From: Ramazzottius varieornatus
Taxonomy: Eukaryota > Tardigrada > Eutardigrada > Parachela > Ramazzottiidae
Direction of reading: 5' to 3'
DNA length: 64,000 nucleotides
Assembly (NCBI GenBank): GCA_001949185.1
Contig: BDGG01000011.1
Coordinates: forward strand, 1,125,878-1,189,877
Position numbers and translations under genes: made by a program. This document shows, one piece after another, positions 12,101 to 30,180 of this stretch. The notes under the pieces are model-generated. The model ran no database searches. It saw only the letters and a list, made by a program, of their open reading frames with translations, and was not told the origin of the DNA. Numbering within the stretch: the stretch's first letter is position 1; the number at the start of each line of letters is the position of its first letter.

Positions 12101-13840
12101 ATACCTGGAAAGAAAAACCCTGAGCCCAGCCAAGTAATACGAAACTAAAATACTTGGTGATCGGAATAGTCTTGTGGAAAAATCTCCTGTGGGAAACACT
12201 TCTGCCGGTCTCAATATCAATATAACTATGAAAGGCTCTTCTAGCTTAATTACCCTCTCCCGACGTTGTCAGGTCTTCCACCATCGGACAAAGCGATGAC
12301 TAGGGTACGAATGTGGTCGGCAACCACGCGGTAAGCCATGTCCATCTTGTCGGTATCTTCAGCGCCTACTTTTCCTGTGTACGGTCTCGATCCGGTTCCC
12401 TGCAACAGGCAAGCAGTCTCCGAATTACTGAACAAGTTCAAACCATCAGGTCGTGACGAGAAGTAAAATATCAATCTTCTACATTCATTTTCTATTTTTT
12501 CATGTATAAATTTGAAAATTGTCCGCAAAACATCGCTTGAAAAACCGTCTCTAAGTACCTTTTCAATGGCGTCGAAAATAGGCACGAAAATATCAGTGTC
12601 ATAATTCGAGCGTTTGTTCTGAACGACAGAAACCAAACGTTCGAAGCCCATGCCTGTATCGATGTGCTTGTTGGGAAGAGACGTGAGCGATCCATCAGGT
12701 TCTCTGCAAAATAGATCGGTTAGAATCTCTCCGCACTTATGTATCATACCACGAAGCAGCAGCGACAAAGTACCTGTTGAACTGAATAAAGACTAAATTC
12801 CATATCTCCAGCACATCGGGATCGTCCTGATTGACGAGAGCGGCAGCGTCGCGGTTGCCAATGCGATCGAAGTGGATTTCCGTACACGGACCACACGGTC
12901 CTGTTTCTCCCATCTCCCAAAAGTTGTCCTTCATGCTGGAAGATATCACTCGGTTCTCCGGAAGTCTGGAAAAGATAAAACGACATACAAGATTCGTACG
13001 GCCAAAAATCACAGAGAAACCGCTCGCTCCGACAGTTCGACAGCCTCGAGTGGTATTGTTACATCGTGCACATGCAAAGTTGCAAACAGTAAGTACTGCA
13101 GCGACGTGGAGAGTAAACCAAGCCAATCAATTTAGAGCAACTCAGTCTGGTCAATCAAGGCTTACCCAAGCTTCAGCCAAACATCTCGACATTCCACATC
13201 CGGTTCCAGTCCCAGTTCCGTTTTCCCTTCGAAGTATGTAACATACAGCCGATCCTTAGGAAGTCTGATGTACTCTGTAAGGAACTCCCAGGCCCATGTA
13301 CACGCTTCTTTCTGCGGAGAAGAAAAGGCAATGATAGGGAAACGTAAACTGAGCACGCTCACACGAACTCGCGCAGTCAAGGATGTAGCGAACACATATC
13401 GACGCGCCACTACTCTCAGTACCTTGAAATAATCTCCAAAGGACCACGTCCCCAGCATCTCAAAGAACGTGTGATGATAGACGTCCTTTCCCACATCGTC
13501 CAAGTCATTATGTTTTCCTCCAGCGCGAATACACTTCTGGCTGTTACAAGCGCGGACCAGCTTGGACATGTCGCTATTCGGAGCGACTGTGCCAAGGAAG
13601 ATGGGCTTGAACTGTGAACAACAACCATTGATTGAATGATTCAGGCGGGAATTATCAGTTTGTTTTCTATGGTTTTCGAGCAGCTTTGGAACAAACCTGG
13701 TTCATTCCAGCATTTGTAAAGAGTAACGTTGGATCGTCCAGAGGGATAACTGACGAGGAATGCCAGTAAGTGTGAGCTTTACCGACGAAGAAATCGACGA
13801 AAGCTTGGCGCACATCCTTGGCATTCTTGATTTCCGGCAT
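6106..13840 (-). CDS. AARS1: Alanyl-tRNA synthetase, cytosolic type
   Basis: Thirteen minus-strand exons: 13697-13840, 13423-13611, 13166-13311, 12774-12965, 12559-12703, 12254-12399, 11957-12104, 11289-11537, 10727-11041, 10531-10644, 9993-10251, 6857-7389, 6106-6447. All junctions are GT-AG and phases agree, giving 973 aa (human AARS1 is 968). The enzyme charges tRNA-Ala and has class II catalytic, editing and C-Ala domains. The start [14 protein letters not shown] leads into the class II core ([46 protein letters not shown]). The editing domain keeps both metal-binding motifs, NNHTGTH and EFCGGTHL. The C-Ala end carries DGRK, the Gly-rich NGKGGGK and ends FAEMKLGTL. The ATG at 13840 has a good context, but an in-frame ATG-less extension lies upstream (see findings). 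Introns 10 and 12 hold palindromic repeats; intron 11 holds tandem repeats. Confidence 0.97.
6470..6725. repeat. Palindromic CACTTG-family repeats (AlaRS intron 12)
   Basis: Two adjacent degenerate copies of a short inverted repeat: arms resemble TTTTCCAAGTGGCGCACGCT and its complement around a variable centre, flanked by AAACTCGACAAG-like DNA. The same family recurs in introns across the window. Confidence 0.8.
8037..8270. repeat. 70-bp tandem repeat, about 3.3 copies
   Basis: The unit beginning CCATTGGGCTTGGTAGATTA starts at 8051, 8121 and 8191, with a partial fourth at 8261. The internal copies appear identical. Degenerate half-units (TTGACCA, CCAATAG) continue on both sides to about 8420, so the array grew from an older diverged one. 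Confidence 0.95.
8600..8765. mobile_element. MITE-like fragment related to the pogo-type element at 57-59 kb
   Basis: The right end reads, in reverse complement, GGGGACAGTAAAATTTGGGA then CAGGCATTTTCGCTACGG. This parallels the ends of 59916-60331 and of the transposase-bearing element at 56769-59033. The left end holds GTGGGACAGGCGGAAAGGAC, a partial inverted match. Probably a decayed non-autonomous copy. Confidence 0.5.
9807..9880. repeat. GC-rich perfect-arm hairpin
   Basis: Arms of about 27 bases (GACTTCCGGTTGGGCGGC... against ...GCCGCCAACCGGAAGTC) around a loop of about 20. A shorter related hairpin (ACGGCACGGCCTTG / CAAGGCCGTGCC) lies at about 11,743-11,803 in AlaRS intron 7. They look like a small transposon family. 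Confidence 0.8.
10370..10495. repeat. Palindromic CACTTG-family repeat (AlaRS intron 10)
   Basis: Starts AAACTCGACAAGATCGTTCT then CCAAGTGGCGCACGAC and closes with CGCGCAACTTGGAACAACC, a diverged complementary arm. Same family as the SMC3, SLC46 and paramyosin intron copies. Confidence 0.75.
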
Positions 13841-21755
<7,915 letters not shown>

Positions 21756-22401
21756 ACCTCGGTCTTGGTTGACGAATAATTGTTGATAGATTCATTTGGT
21801 CTCAGTTTTGTTTTAGTTTTCCTATGAAAGGTTTTTGGGAAAAATATCAAGTTTTAATTTTCCTCTTTTGGTTTTTCTCTTCCTTTTTATGAGTCGTTGT
21901 TTAAAAATCTCGCTTTTGTCGACAGAGGTTTCCATGTACGCAAAAACTCTCTTGATGTTGTGTTTTTTATTAAGCTGTCGATGTGCGGCAGTTCAGCAAA
22001 CAAACTCGACCAGATCGCTTTTCCAAGTGGCGCACGCTACCAACCAGTAACGTTGGAAACGTACGTCACTTGGGAAAACGAGCTCGTAGAGTTCGTTAGC
22101 TTCCAATATTCTCCTTTCGAAACTTCCTGGGTGGAAACTGAAGGTTTCAGTTTCAGCTGCGCCAAGTACAAATATCTAAGTAGATTCGTGTTGTTTTTTC
22201 GTCTGACAAGGAAAACAGAAGGCAAAAATGGCGCGATTTCAAGTACAAAATAAAAGATCACAATCCAGAGGAAACTGAAACATTTAGACGATACGAAGTA
22301 CTAAGGTTTATTGTAACCCATAAAAGCAACAGAACAAGGAAAGCACGTGCCGGAAAGTAGATCATCGCCATGTGAAAAACGGGAAGTCGTGCGTTCTATT
22401 T
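21756..22401. other. SMC3 3' flank and convergent TMEM42 3' flank
   Basis: Holds a palindromic-family copy at about 21,990-22,100 (AAACTCGACCAGATCGCTTT, CCAAGTGGCGCACGCTACCA, ACGTACGTCACTTGGGAAAA). An AATAAA at about 22,248 on the plus strand could serve SMC3. No other gene. Confidence 0.6.
21990..22100. repeat. Palindromic CACTTG-family repeat (between SMC3 and TMEM42)
   Basis: One of only two clear family copies outside an identified intron; it may still be within a 3'UTR. Confidence 0.8.
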
Positions 22402-23128
22402 TTACTTCCGCTTCTTTTCGATCGACTCTTTTACCGTTGCGTCTTCTGCTGATTGCTCGTTTTCTTGGTTGCCCGTGTTGATCAGCACCACTCCTAGCAG
22501 CATCAGCAGCATGCCAAAGACACTGCTCGATGTGATGTCGTCTCCGAAGAGGAGCAACCCAAACACCGCGGAACTGATGAAGTTACAGGCCGTGTTAATG
22601 GCCAGAGCCTGGAGTGAGTTACCTATGAAGAAGAAAAATGTGCAGAAGAGAAGAAGGTCAGTGTACGGCAAACAAAAGCTCGGCAAACCCGACAAGATTG
22701 GTTCCCCAAGCGACGCACGCTTCCGGCCAACTACACTGGAAAAGTGCGCTACGTGGAAAAACAATCTAGCCGACTTTCTGTACCCGCACGGCGCGAGCTT
22801 ACAGTGTTATTGGCTGGAAGCGTGCGCCGCTTGGGGAAACACTCTTGCGGAGTTGGTTTGCCAAGGTTCCAAAATTACCAGAGAGGCGCAGAGCTCTGGT
22901 GTAGAATATCCACATGACGGCGTTGAGCAGAACGGTGCTGAGGATGAAGATGGTGCGGAAGAAGACGGTCAGGACGGACGATGGGACGTTCAGCATGAAA
23001 GGCAGCGGAGCTACGAACGACGGTAAGTTTCCCAAGGCGAACTTACCAGCGACGGAAGCCAAGGCACCAGCAAGTCCAGCTGTGGCGGACAAGGTAAGGT
23101 ATGACGAGTTGATGGGCGACATCTTCAT
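22402..23128 (-). CDS. TMEM42: TMEM42-like EamA-fold membrane protein
   Basis: Two minus-strand exons, 22879-23128 and 22402-22622, joined in phase 1 (GT-AG), giving 156 aa (human TMEM42 159). The family resembles half of a drug/metabolite transporter (EamA) and its substrate is unknown. The N-terminal helix (LSATAGLAGALASVAGKFAL) is followed by two more, including LLNAVMWIFYTRALRLSGN. The conserved ACNFISSAVFGLLLFGD and a last helix (VFGMLLMLLGVVLINTG) precede a charged tail ending KKRK, a possible ER-retrieval-type Lys tail. The start MKMSPINSSY is the first in-frame ATG. The single intron carries two copies of the palindromic repeat. Convergent with SMC3. Confidence 0.85.
22675..22865. repeat. 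Palindromic CACTTG-family repeats (TMEM42 intron)
   Basis: AAACCCGACAAGATTGGTTC then CCAAGCGACGCACGCTTCCG ... AAGTGCGCTACGTGG ... GCGTGCGCCGCTTGGGGAAA. Two copies in a 256-bp intron, filling most of it. Confidence 0.85.
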
Positions 23129-23327
23129 TCGGGATGGTCCGTCCCTCCACGTTCAGCGACTCGTCTCCGACCTCTAAGATAAGAATATCACCTCAGCAAC
23201 TGTTTGACGGAACGAGAGGGTCCACGCTCAAAAGAGGGAATGGCGTCCGGACGTTTTATCGACTCTTGTGTTGACGTTCGATAAGGCAATCAGCAATCAA
23301 TATATAACTAGCTAGTGGTCCTGATCT

Positions 23328-24471
23328 AGAGCACGGAATCTGGCCGCGTGTACTATACTGTACTGTAGCTGTGCTGTACTGCGGCATAGCTGCAGTGCGG
23401 AAATTGACGAAATGGTGCAGCACAGCACAGAATGCAGCAGGAAGCCGAAGACTGCCGCACGGATCCGCGTACCAAAACTTAACAAAAATTGGTACTTTTG
23501 GGTATTCGAGTTTTAGGCATCTGAGTTTTGCCGTACCGTATGGCCACGTTTTCCCGGTGGACTACCCATTTTGGCGACAATACTATAACATAAGTCAGTT
23601 CATCGGCGTGCAGCGCAGTTGCAACAGGTCCATGTGCAACTGCAGCGCAGCTGCCTAGCCACTGGGTATGAAAGTTGTGCAGCACAGCACAGCGTACAGC
23701 GACCTGGTAGCGTGCGCGGCACAGTTGCTGCGTAATTTGGAACCTGCGGCCCAGTGCTCTACCACACGGCTCATTCAGTTGGAGCATTACTTTTCAGTAG
23801 GGTGTTTGCGATAAAGCCATGACTGAACCTTCTGATCAGCACTCCAAANNNNNNNNNNNNNNNNNNNNNNNNNNNNNNNNNNNNNNNNNNNNNNNNNNNN
23901 NNNNNNNNNNNNNNNNNNNNNNNNNNNNNNNNNNNNNNNNNNNNNNNNNNNNNNNNNNNNNNNNNNNNNNNNNNNNNNNNNNNNNNNNNNNNNNNNNNNN
24001 NNNNNNNNNNNNNNNNNNNNNNNNNNNNNNNNNNNNNNNNNNNNNNNNNNNNNNNNNNNNNNNNNNNNNNNNNNNNNNNNNNNNNNNNNNNNNNNNNNNN
24101 NNNNNNNNNNNNNNNNNNNNNNNNNNNCATGCCCAGTGGCTAAGCAGCTGTGCTGTAGATGCACGTTGTCCTGGTGCAACTGCGCGGAACGCCAATGTAT
24201 TGACGTGGTTTGTAATTCAGTCAGCGAAATCGGTACTCAACCTGGAGAACGTTGCCCTAAAGTACGGCAAAGCTGAGACGGCTGATGTTCGAATGCCCAA
24301 AAACTGTAATTCTTGTTAGGTTTCGGTAGGTGCATCTGTGCGGTAGTCTATGGCTTTCTGCTGTATGCTATGCTGTGCCGCACAAATTTCGTCAGTTAAC
24401 GTGCTGCAACTGTGCTGCAGCACAGCACAGCTGCAGTACAGTGCAGCGCATGCGGCCAGATTCTGTGCTCT
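23328..24471. mobile_element. Transposon-like element with ~345-bp inverted repeats and an assembly gap
   Basis: Left arm begins AGAGCACGGAATCTGGCCGC (23328) and the right arm, in reverse complement, begins AGAGCACAGAATCTGGCCGC (from 24471). The match continues with indels through TGACGAAAT, CTTAACAAAAATT / CCTAACAAGAATT, GCAGCGCAGTTGCA / CCGCGCAGTTGCA and CTAGCCACTGGG / TTAGCCACTGGG, about 345 bases per arm. The middle contains the gap at 23849-24127. No transposase is visible, but the gap could hide sequence. The arms are rich in GCTGTGCTG/CAGCACAGC motifs. Confidence 0.85.
23849..24127. other. Assembly gap (279 N)
   Basis: Unsequenced bases lying inside the long inverted-repeat element, which is the likely reason assembly failed here. 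Confidence 1.
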
Positions 24472-25165
24472 AACACGGTCACACACCTCCATGGCTTATT
24501 GACATGGCCACGTGATGGGTTCGACGCCTGTTTGCGATGGGGGGTTCGCGTTCCTCCTTATCGACCTCGATTCACTGTGAGGCTGCAGTACCACGCCGTT
24601 TGCAAACAACGGCGTGCCAAAATGGAGACTGACTCATCAGTCGCCGTAGACAGAGGATAAACACCCATCAACATTTGCATCGAAGGTCGTAAAACCAAGT
24701 CATAAGCTAACTTTTTACGAGCCATAAATTGCAGAAATACTCTGATCCGCATTGCGGAAGGCATTATTCTCAGATTTCAGGGCTCTAAAACATCCAAAAA
24801 ATGCTTACCGGTGTAATGGCTTGCTCGTGAGAGTCCGACGGAAAAGTTTGTTCAATTGATTTTATTCATTTATTCGTTGGTTGCATGGCGGTGACGTAAC
24901 GAACATTCGCTCCGCCTCGATATTGGCGTAATACAATCAATCAACCGTTTAAGCCTGTGTCTCACTCTCTGGCAAAGGCGACGTTCAGCAACTCATCAGT
25001 GCCTCGATTATGTAAATTTAAACAAGTATCCGATATTTCGAAGCGTTTTTTCTGCCAACGTTTCGGAATCTGAGTATACCACATAGCAGCAAACACTCGC
25101 TGTCTAATAACGAAGACGTCGTAGACTGGTGAATCACAGAAAAAAGTATACAGTAGAAGGTGCAC
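24472..25165. other. Intergenic, no gene seen
   Basis: Short open frames only. Lies between the TIR element and the tRNA gene. Confidence 0.5.
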
Positions 25166-25170
25166 AAAAA
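25166..25170 (-). terminator. RNA polymerase III T-run terminator of tRNA-Arg
   Basis: TTTTT on the minus strand, two bases after the tRNA 3' end. Confidence 0.8.
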
Positions 25171-25172
25171 TG

Positions 25173-25244
25173 CACCCCAGGTGGGGATCGAACCCACGGC
25201 CTTCGGTTTAGGAGACCGACGCGCTGCCACTGCGCTACAGGGGC
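25173..25244 (-). tRNA. tRNA-Arg-CCT: tRNA-Arg(CCT)
   Basis: 72 bases on the minus strand fold as a full cloverleaf. Acceptor GCCCCTG pairs with CTGGGGT, D arm GCGC-AGTGGCA-GCGC, anticodon stem TCGGT/ACCGA with loop CTCCTAA (anticodon CCT, reading AGG), variable AGGCC, and T arm GTGGG-TTCGATC-CCCAC; discriminator G. The internal promoter boxes A (TAGCGCAGTGG) and B (GGTTCGATCC) are intact. There is no intron and CCA is not encoded, as usual in eukaryotes. Five T residues follow on the minus strand (plus 25166-25170 AAAAA), a pol III terminator. Acceptor position 6-67 is a T-T mismatch and 1-72 is G-T. Confidence 0.95.
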
Positions 25245-25593
25245 TAATGTTACTCAATGAGACTAAATTTATTCTACATAAGATATCCCGCAGTCTTCCC
25301 GCGTCCTGCTGTCTTTCCTACATTGATTTCGCGTCTGTTCATAGAATTCCGCACAAACATCGGTTTCTTCCTCGTTGGCTCGACAAATATTAGGTACCAC
25401 CCAGGACAGTCAGCTCATTCGGCTGCCGCTGGTACGGTAGGTCTTCCTGTTGATAGCGAAAGGTCCCGATTTGTATTATTTTATGGAAAGAGCATTCGTA
25501 CTTGAACTGATCTTTGATGTCTTTTCTTATGTTGCTCTGCTCAGTCTGCTTACTATTGGATCCTGACATTACTAGCAGAGATTGATTTTGACC

Positions 25594-27036
25594 ATGGATG
25601 CCAGTGGTCTCTGCGACTTTGACCTGCGCACAGTCTCATGGGAAGACCATCCCGTTCTTCGAGCCATCGAAACCAACCGCATCTCATCGCTTCGACGCAT
25701 GATCAAAACCCAAGGGTTCAAGAAACTGGGTACTACCAGTGTTCACCACGCGCGGACCTTGAAGGGCGAATCCTGCTTGACGTATGCTCTTTCCAAATCT
25801 ACTTCCTTCAAAGACCCGAAACTGTTCCTTGAACTCATTAATCTACTCGTGGGCAAATTTTGTGCTGACCCGAACATACGGGACCGTCATGGATCTGGTT
25901 TGTCCTACGCCGTCCTTCACAGCCTGGATCTCGAAGTGATCAAACTGTTGCTGCCTGCGCAGACCAAGCAACCGGAAGTCGAAGACGTCTTTTCACTTCC
26001 GCTGTTGTATGCTTCGGCTGTGAATCGGCACGACATCGCCAAACTGATTTTGTCCAAAGCTCAGCCTCAGACCGTTGACCCTCTGTGTAAATTCATTTCC
26101 CTGAACGATACCGTCTTCACTCCGCGCCTCGACCACCTCGATATTCCCTACATGTTGGAAGGATCCCCCAAACGTTACACACCTTTCACAGATTCACCTG
26201 TTAATGGAACGCTGGTTAACGGAATTCGCTTTCGCTTGTCACCCTCATCACCAAGTTGCAGCAGTGGAGCTGTCAGTCCTTTGGCCAACATTCGCAATCC
26301 TAGTGTTAGTTTAGCCAGCAGCGAAAACAGCGAAAACAGCAAACCTTCCTCCCTGCACACAAGAGCAGGCTTGAACAATGAACTGACTGGCCATCGAAGC
26401 ATTCGGAGAATTTCCAGCGGGTTGTTCGAAACAGAATTGAGCAGCAATACAGCGGTGACCTTCATGGTACCACTGGCTCAGCTCGCCTTTAACCTTTCTG
26501 TATATATTGAAGCTGGCTCGAGCCACTCCCACTCGTATAGATTACCTGAGCCTTTCACGGACGAAAGGCATGCAATACCATCTGAAGGTTCGATAATAAT
26601 TGACTCGGCTCTGCGTGACGGTATAGAACAAGGTGTTGATGATGACGATGAAAAGGCCGAGATAATGGTGGGTATTGAAGCCTCAACCCGCCGGAAATCT
26701 TCTGCACCTATCCTTATTAAATCGCGTTCGGTGGAGGCTGCCATGAATAGTCGGAAGCCTCAGAAGGCCTCTGCTGATCAGTTGTCCTTCTGCGTGATGC
26801 CGCGGGATGTCCGGAAGAACGCACTGCAATCCAGTCACCTGATTGAGCGACAGGGTTCCGCTCCGCAGTTGATGCTGAAAAGGAAGCCGAAAGGTCTCGA
26901 TGATGACGGCTCCTTGGGCAGTAGTCCCATGGGTAGTCCCGTGACGGGATTAAGCCGCTGTGGCACGAGACAACAGATCTTAACAAACGCCTCGTCGCTA
27001 AAACATTCCGGCTTGACGCACTACATGCAAGATTAA
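25594..27036 (+). CDS. Ankyrin-repeat-like protein, intronless
   Basis: A single open frame of 480 aa, starting at an ATG in excellent context (ACCATGG) at 25594. The first about 170 residues look like two to four ankyrin-like repeats: PVLRAIETNRISSLRRMI, then a longer repeat ending VGKFCADPNIRDRHGSGLSY, then AVLHSLDLEVIKLLLPA, and LLYASAVNRHDIAKLILSKA. The consensus D-x-G/T-TPLH is worn down, so this is a divergent ankyrin fold. The rest is Ser-rich and probably disordered, with a short acidic stretch (VDDDDEKAEIM) and basic patches with SSAP and SGS motifs that could be phosphorylated. Apart from the tRNA it is the only intronless gene here, which may mean retroposition or simple intron loss. 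I do not recognise an ortholog. Confidence 0.75.
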   Translation: MDASGLCDFDLRTVSWEDHPVLRAIETNRISSLRRMIKTQGFKKLGTTSVHHARTLKGESCLTYALSKSTSFKDPKLFLELINLLVGKFCADPNIRDRHGSGLSYAVLHSLDLEVIKLLLPAQTKQPEVEDVFSLPLLYASAVNRHDIAKLILSKAQPQTVDPLCKFISLNDTVFTPRLDHLDIPYMLEGSPKRYTPFTDSPVNGTLVNGIRFRLSPSSPSCSSGAVSPLANIRNPSVSLASSENSENSKPSSLHTRAGLNNELTGHRSIRRISSGLFETELSSNTAVTFMVPLAQLAFNLSVYIEAGSSHSHSYRLPEPFTDERHAIPSEGSIIIDSALRDGIEQGVDDDDEKAEIMVGIEASTRRKSSAPILIKSRSVEAAMNSRKPQKASADQLSFCVMPRDVRKNALQSSHLIERQGSAPQLMLKRKPKGLDDDGSLGSSPMGSPVTGLSRCGTRQQILTNASSLKHSGLTHYMQD

Positions 27037-27457
27037 TCCGCCCCCCAAGCAGTTGACCGCGGCTGACTATAGCTATTACGTCACATTTATCATGTCACAG
27101 TTATTTGTGCCATTACAATCCGTCTCATCATTTGAACAAATGTAACCATGGACAACTGGACACAAGGCGTGTCTTCCCATCGGCTGTCTCAAACTGTCGA
27201 GAACTTTAATGGATAAACCGAACACATACCTGGATTCTCAGCCGACTGCATTCGGTTCAAACACAAGAGAACACGTGACATATCTAATCTGCACTTCTTG
27301 TTATCTCTTGCTTGTACATAAACTGTCGGCTGTCTTTAAGAATATCGTCTTGGTTTTCATCGTTTGCGCTATGTACGATATGTAGCAATAATTCCACTTC
27401 TGAAAGAGGAGTATTTTGAATACTTGATATAATCTCCTTTCACTACCAGAGTTTTCC
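27037..27457. other. Intergenic upstream of SLC46-like gene A
   Basis: Holds the 3' flank of the ankyrin-like gene and the presumed promoter of the first transporter. Nothing else recognised. Confidence 0.5.
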
Positions 27458-29520
27458 ATGTTAGGGATGGATGAAAAACCAGAAACAGAACTTACTCAGA
27501 TTTTACGATTACCCATAATTCGAATAGATCCTGCAACGGAAGACTTATCCGATCCCGACCACAGTCGAGAGCATGACGACTCCCATCATGAGTATCTTCT
27601 CAAAGTTGTCGCCCACGCACCCATGTCCAAGAAGCGTCGTCGTCAGCTGGAGAACGCCGTCAACCGTCTACCGGAACTCCATGTATCTCCCAAGTTTTAC
27701 GCGGTCTTCCGCCTGGCACCCATCACCATCATGGTGGCGCTGTGCTTTGGCATGTTCAATACGTTCCAACGCGAGCTCATTAAGCGTCAAGTAGGTATGT
27801 TGACTGAGGCTTTTTTGTCGTGATCTCAAACTGATAATTACGTAATACTGCACTGGATGCCATACATTGACCTACAGCTAAGATTTGCTCCATCTTTCGT
27901 CCAGGTCTGTGAAACCCTACTGAATTCCACCAGCACCATCGACTGCAACCGTTTCAATGATTCTCAACACAAAGACCTTGGAGACCAGATCAAGAGCCAA
28001 ACTGCGCGGTATCAACTGTATATTGACATTATTGCCAGTGTGCCGCCTATTTTCCTTGCTCCTTTTGTCGGTAAGCAAAATTTAGCATGGGTATATAAGT
28101 GAAGCACACGACTAGGTCTTTCAATATGACAATTTTATGTAGGTTCTTGGAGTGATATTTTCGGCCGGAAGTTACCGATGGTCATTCCGCTGCTAGGCAT
28201 GGGCGCCGCGGCTGTCTACGTGTCCGTCCTGGCCAATTTCAAATTTCATCCGGATCTCATCCTGCTGCAGCCTGTAGTACCTGCCCTGACTGGAGGCTTC
28301 GGAATCTTGCTCATGGCCATGTATAGCTTTGTCGGGGACTACAGTACAGATAAGGTAGAATAACGGCGACTACAGTCTGCAGAATCACCGGTCTTCCGCC
28401 TGTAGTCTGAAACAAGCCTGTCGTACGAGAACGTTACAATAAATCAATACGTCAAAATTCATGGTAATGAACTGATAATTGGGAAGTCGGCAGAAGAAAC
28501 ATGCAGGATCGTTATCATAGTTGGCGCACTTTTGTATTGTTATTGGTTGAAAGCGTGCGCCACCTGAGGTCACGTCTCGTTGGCCGCCCTTCAAATTGTC
28601 AGCAAGGCAGAATTTCTGATTCGTTTCTGGATCTGCAGACTCGCATTGTAAACTTGGCCGTACTGGAGGGCCTGATGGACATTTTCTGCAACCTGGGCGC
28701 ATTCGTCGGCAGCCAAGCTTATCGCAGCTTCGGCATCGCCGCACCCTTCTATATTTGCAGCTTTCTCTTTATCTCCGCGGGCTTCTATGCAGTTCAAGTC
28801 GTCCACGACGGCGACCACCAGCAGCAGGTCAAGAAGTTGTCGACCCTCTTCTCCGCCAAGAACTTTCTCGATAGCTTCCACACCCTCCGCAAGCCTCGTC
28901 TGGGCAACACCCGCTGTCACCTCTTTATTCTTCTTTCCTGCCATCTGCTCACCATGACCGTCCTACAAGCCGACTCGAGCGTACTGCAACTCCTCCTCCA
29001 GTTTTCTCCTTTCAACTGGCCCGTCACAAAATTCGCCATCTTCAGTTCATTGTCGGGTCTCCTGGCAGCCGTCAGCACCATCACCGCCACATTACTCCTT
29101 CGGAAGTTGCTTCATCTCCCTGATGTCGTCATCTGCCTTCTGGCTTCTTTTTCAATCATCGCCTACTACGGAGGATTCGGTTTGGCCTTCCAAGACTGGA
29201 TGGTCTACACTGCGGGAACTTTGGGGCTACTTCGGGGAGCTGTCTTGCCATGTACTGCCTCGATGCTGGCTGGGATGGTCCAGCCGAACGAAATCGGCAA
29301 GATTTTGTCGCTTAGTTCCTCCTTGACTTCAGCGACACCGTTGTGCGCCTCCTTAATTTTCACCACGATTTTCGCGGCAACGGGTAGTTGGTGGCCTGGT
29401 CTGTCTTTTCTGGTAGCGGCTTGCATGATAGTACCAGTAACTGTAGCATTGTTCATTGTCTTCCTTGTCCGAAGACGAACGCTTTATCAAAGCGAAGCTA
29501 TACCGACTTCGCCAACATAA
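27458..29520 (+). CDS. SLC46-like: SLC46-type major facilitator transporter, copy A
   Basis: Four exons, 27458-27790, 27905-28070, 28143-28354 and 28639-29520 (phases 0, 1, 0), giving 530 aa. SLC46 proteins are 12-helix proton-coupled transporters of folates and related anions. The cytosolic N-terminus of about 85 residues leads into TM1 (APITIMVALCFGMFNTF). After an extracellular loop with two Cys comes VPPIFLAPFVGSWSDIFGRK, the MFS loop 2-3 motif (G-x-x-SD-x-x-GRK) typical of SLC46. Then follow GDYSTDK and about eight further helices. Intron 3 carries a palindromic-family repeat; reading through its donor meets a stop two codons later. The neighbour at 30181 is a tandem paralog. Substrate cannot be told from sequence. 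Confidence 0.85.
28495..28605. repeat. Palindromic CACTTG-family repeat (SLC46 copy A, intron 3)
   Basis: ATGCAGGATCGTTATCATAG, TTGGCGCACTTTTG, then GAAAGCGTGCGCCACCTGAGG. A diverged single copy. Confidence 0.7.
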
Positions 29521-30180
29521 ACTGTAAATTCCATGAAGTCTAACCGATGGCCATTCTGCAGTAGCTGAACACAAGTCATCCCAATCAAGGCGTAAAAAGG
29601 CAAAGCAATTCCAGCCGACCAGATCGAACTGATCCATCCAAGCCGACCGGTCGCAAGTTCTTCACCAGCTTCCGTTGATTTTTGATCGAAGACAAAACGA
29701 CGCTTTTTGTTCGACTGTCATCGTCCGAATCCAGATTTCAGAAAGCTATACTGTAGTGCTACCAAATTATCACGCACTGAACCACGTGATGAGTCATCGC
29801 TGCCCAGTCTGATCAGAGGTTATTAATTTAGCCACGCTGGCTCTCACCCGGGCATCATTTTCTGTTCACGTGGTTGAGTGCGCGATAATTTGGTAGCACT
29901 ACAGTAGTTTTTTGCTGATTTCTGAGTTTCTCATCGCGCTTGTCCGTTCAAGCCTACGGATCGTGGAAGTAATGACTTTGAGTACTGTACTGGTCCGATT
30001 CATCATCGTGTAATCTGTCGTTACAGGGCAATTGTTTCGAGATAATAAGGCACGCTTCCCTCGTTTCATTGCTTTGCTGTTTACCTAGGGTGGGTCTTGA
30101 CAGCCAATTCTTTTCACCGATAACGTGCTCGCCGGTATTTACCAACTAATGTTCTATGCAGCGTAGCTCCAACACTGGCC
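29521..30180. other. Intergenic between tandem SLC46-like genes
   Basis: Holds a 154-bp inverted-repeat element at 29751-29904 and the presumed promoter of copy B. Nothing else recognised. Confidence 0.6.
29751..29904. mobile_element. 154-bp MITE with TA target duplication
   Basis: Starts CTGTAGTGCTACCAAATTAT and ends with its complement; the arms run about 40 bases (through CACGTGA). Flanked on both sides by TA, as for Tc1/mariner-type derivatives. No coding capacity. Confidence 0.85.

Noticed and set aside
23771-24319. Open frames running through the N gap
   Set aside because: They are open only because N codons are not stops.
28143-28363. SLC46 copy A ending at GDYSTDKVE-stop
   Set aside because: This is read-through of the intron 3 donor; splicing to 28639 continues the transporter fold as in copy B.
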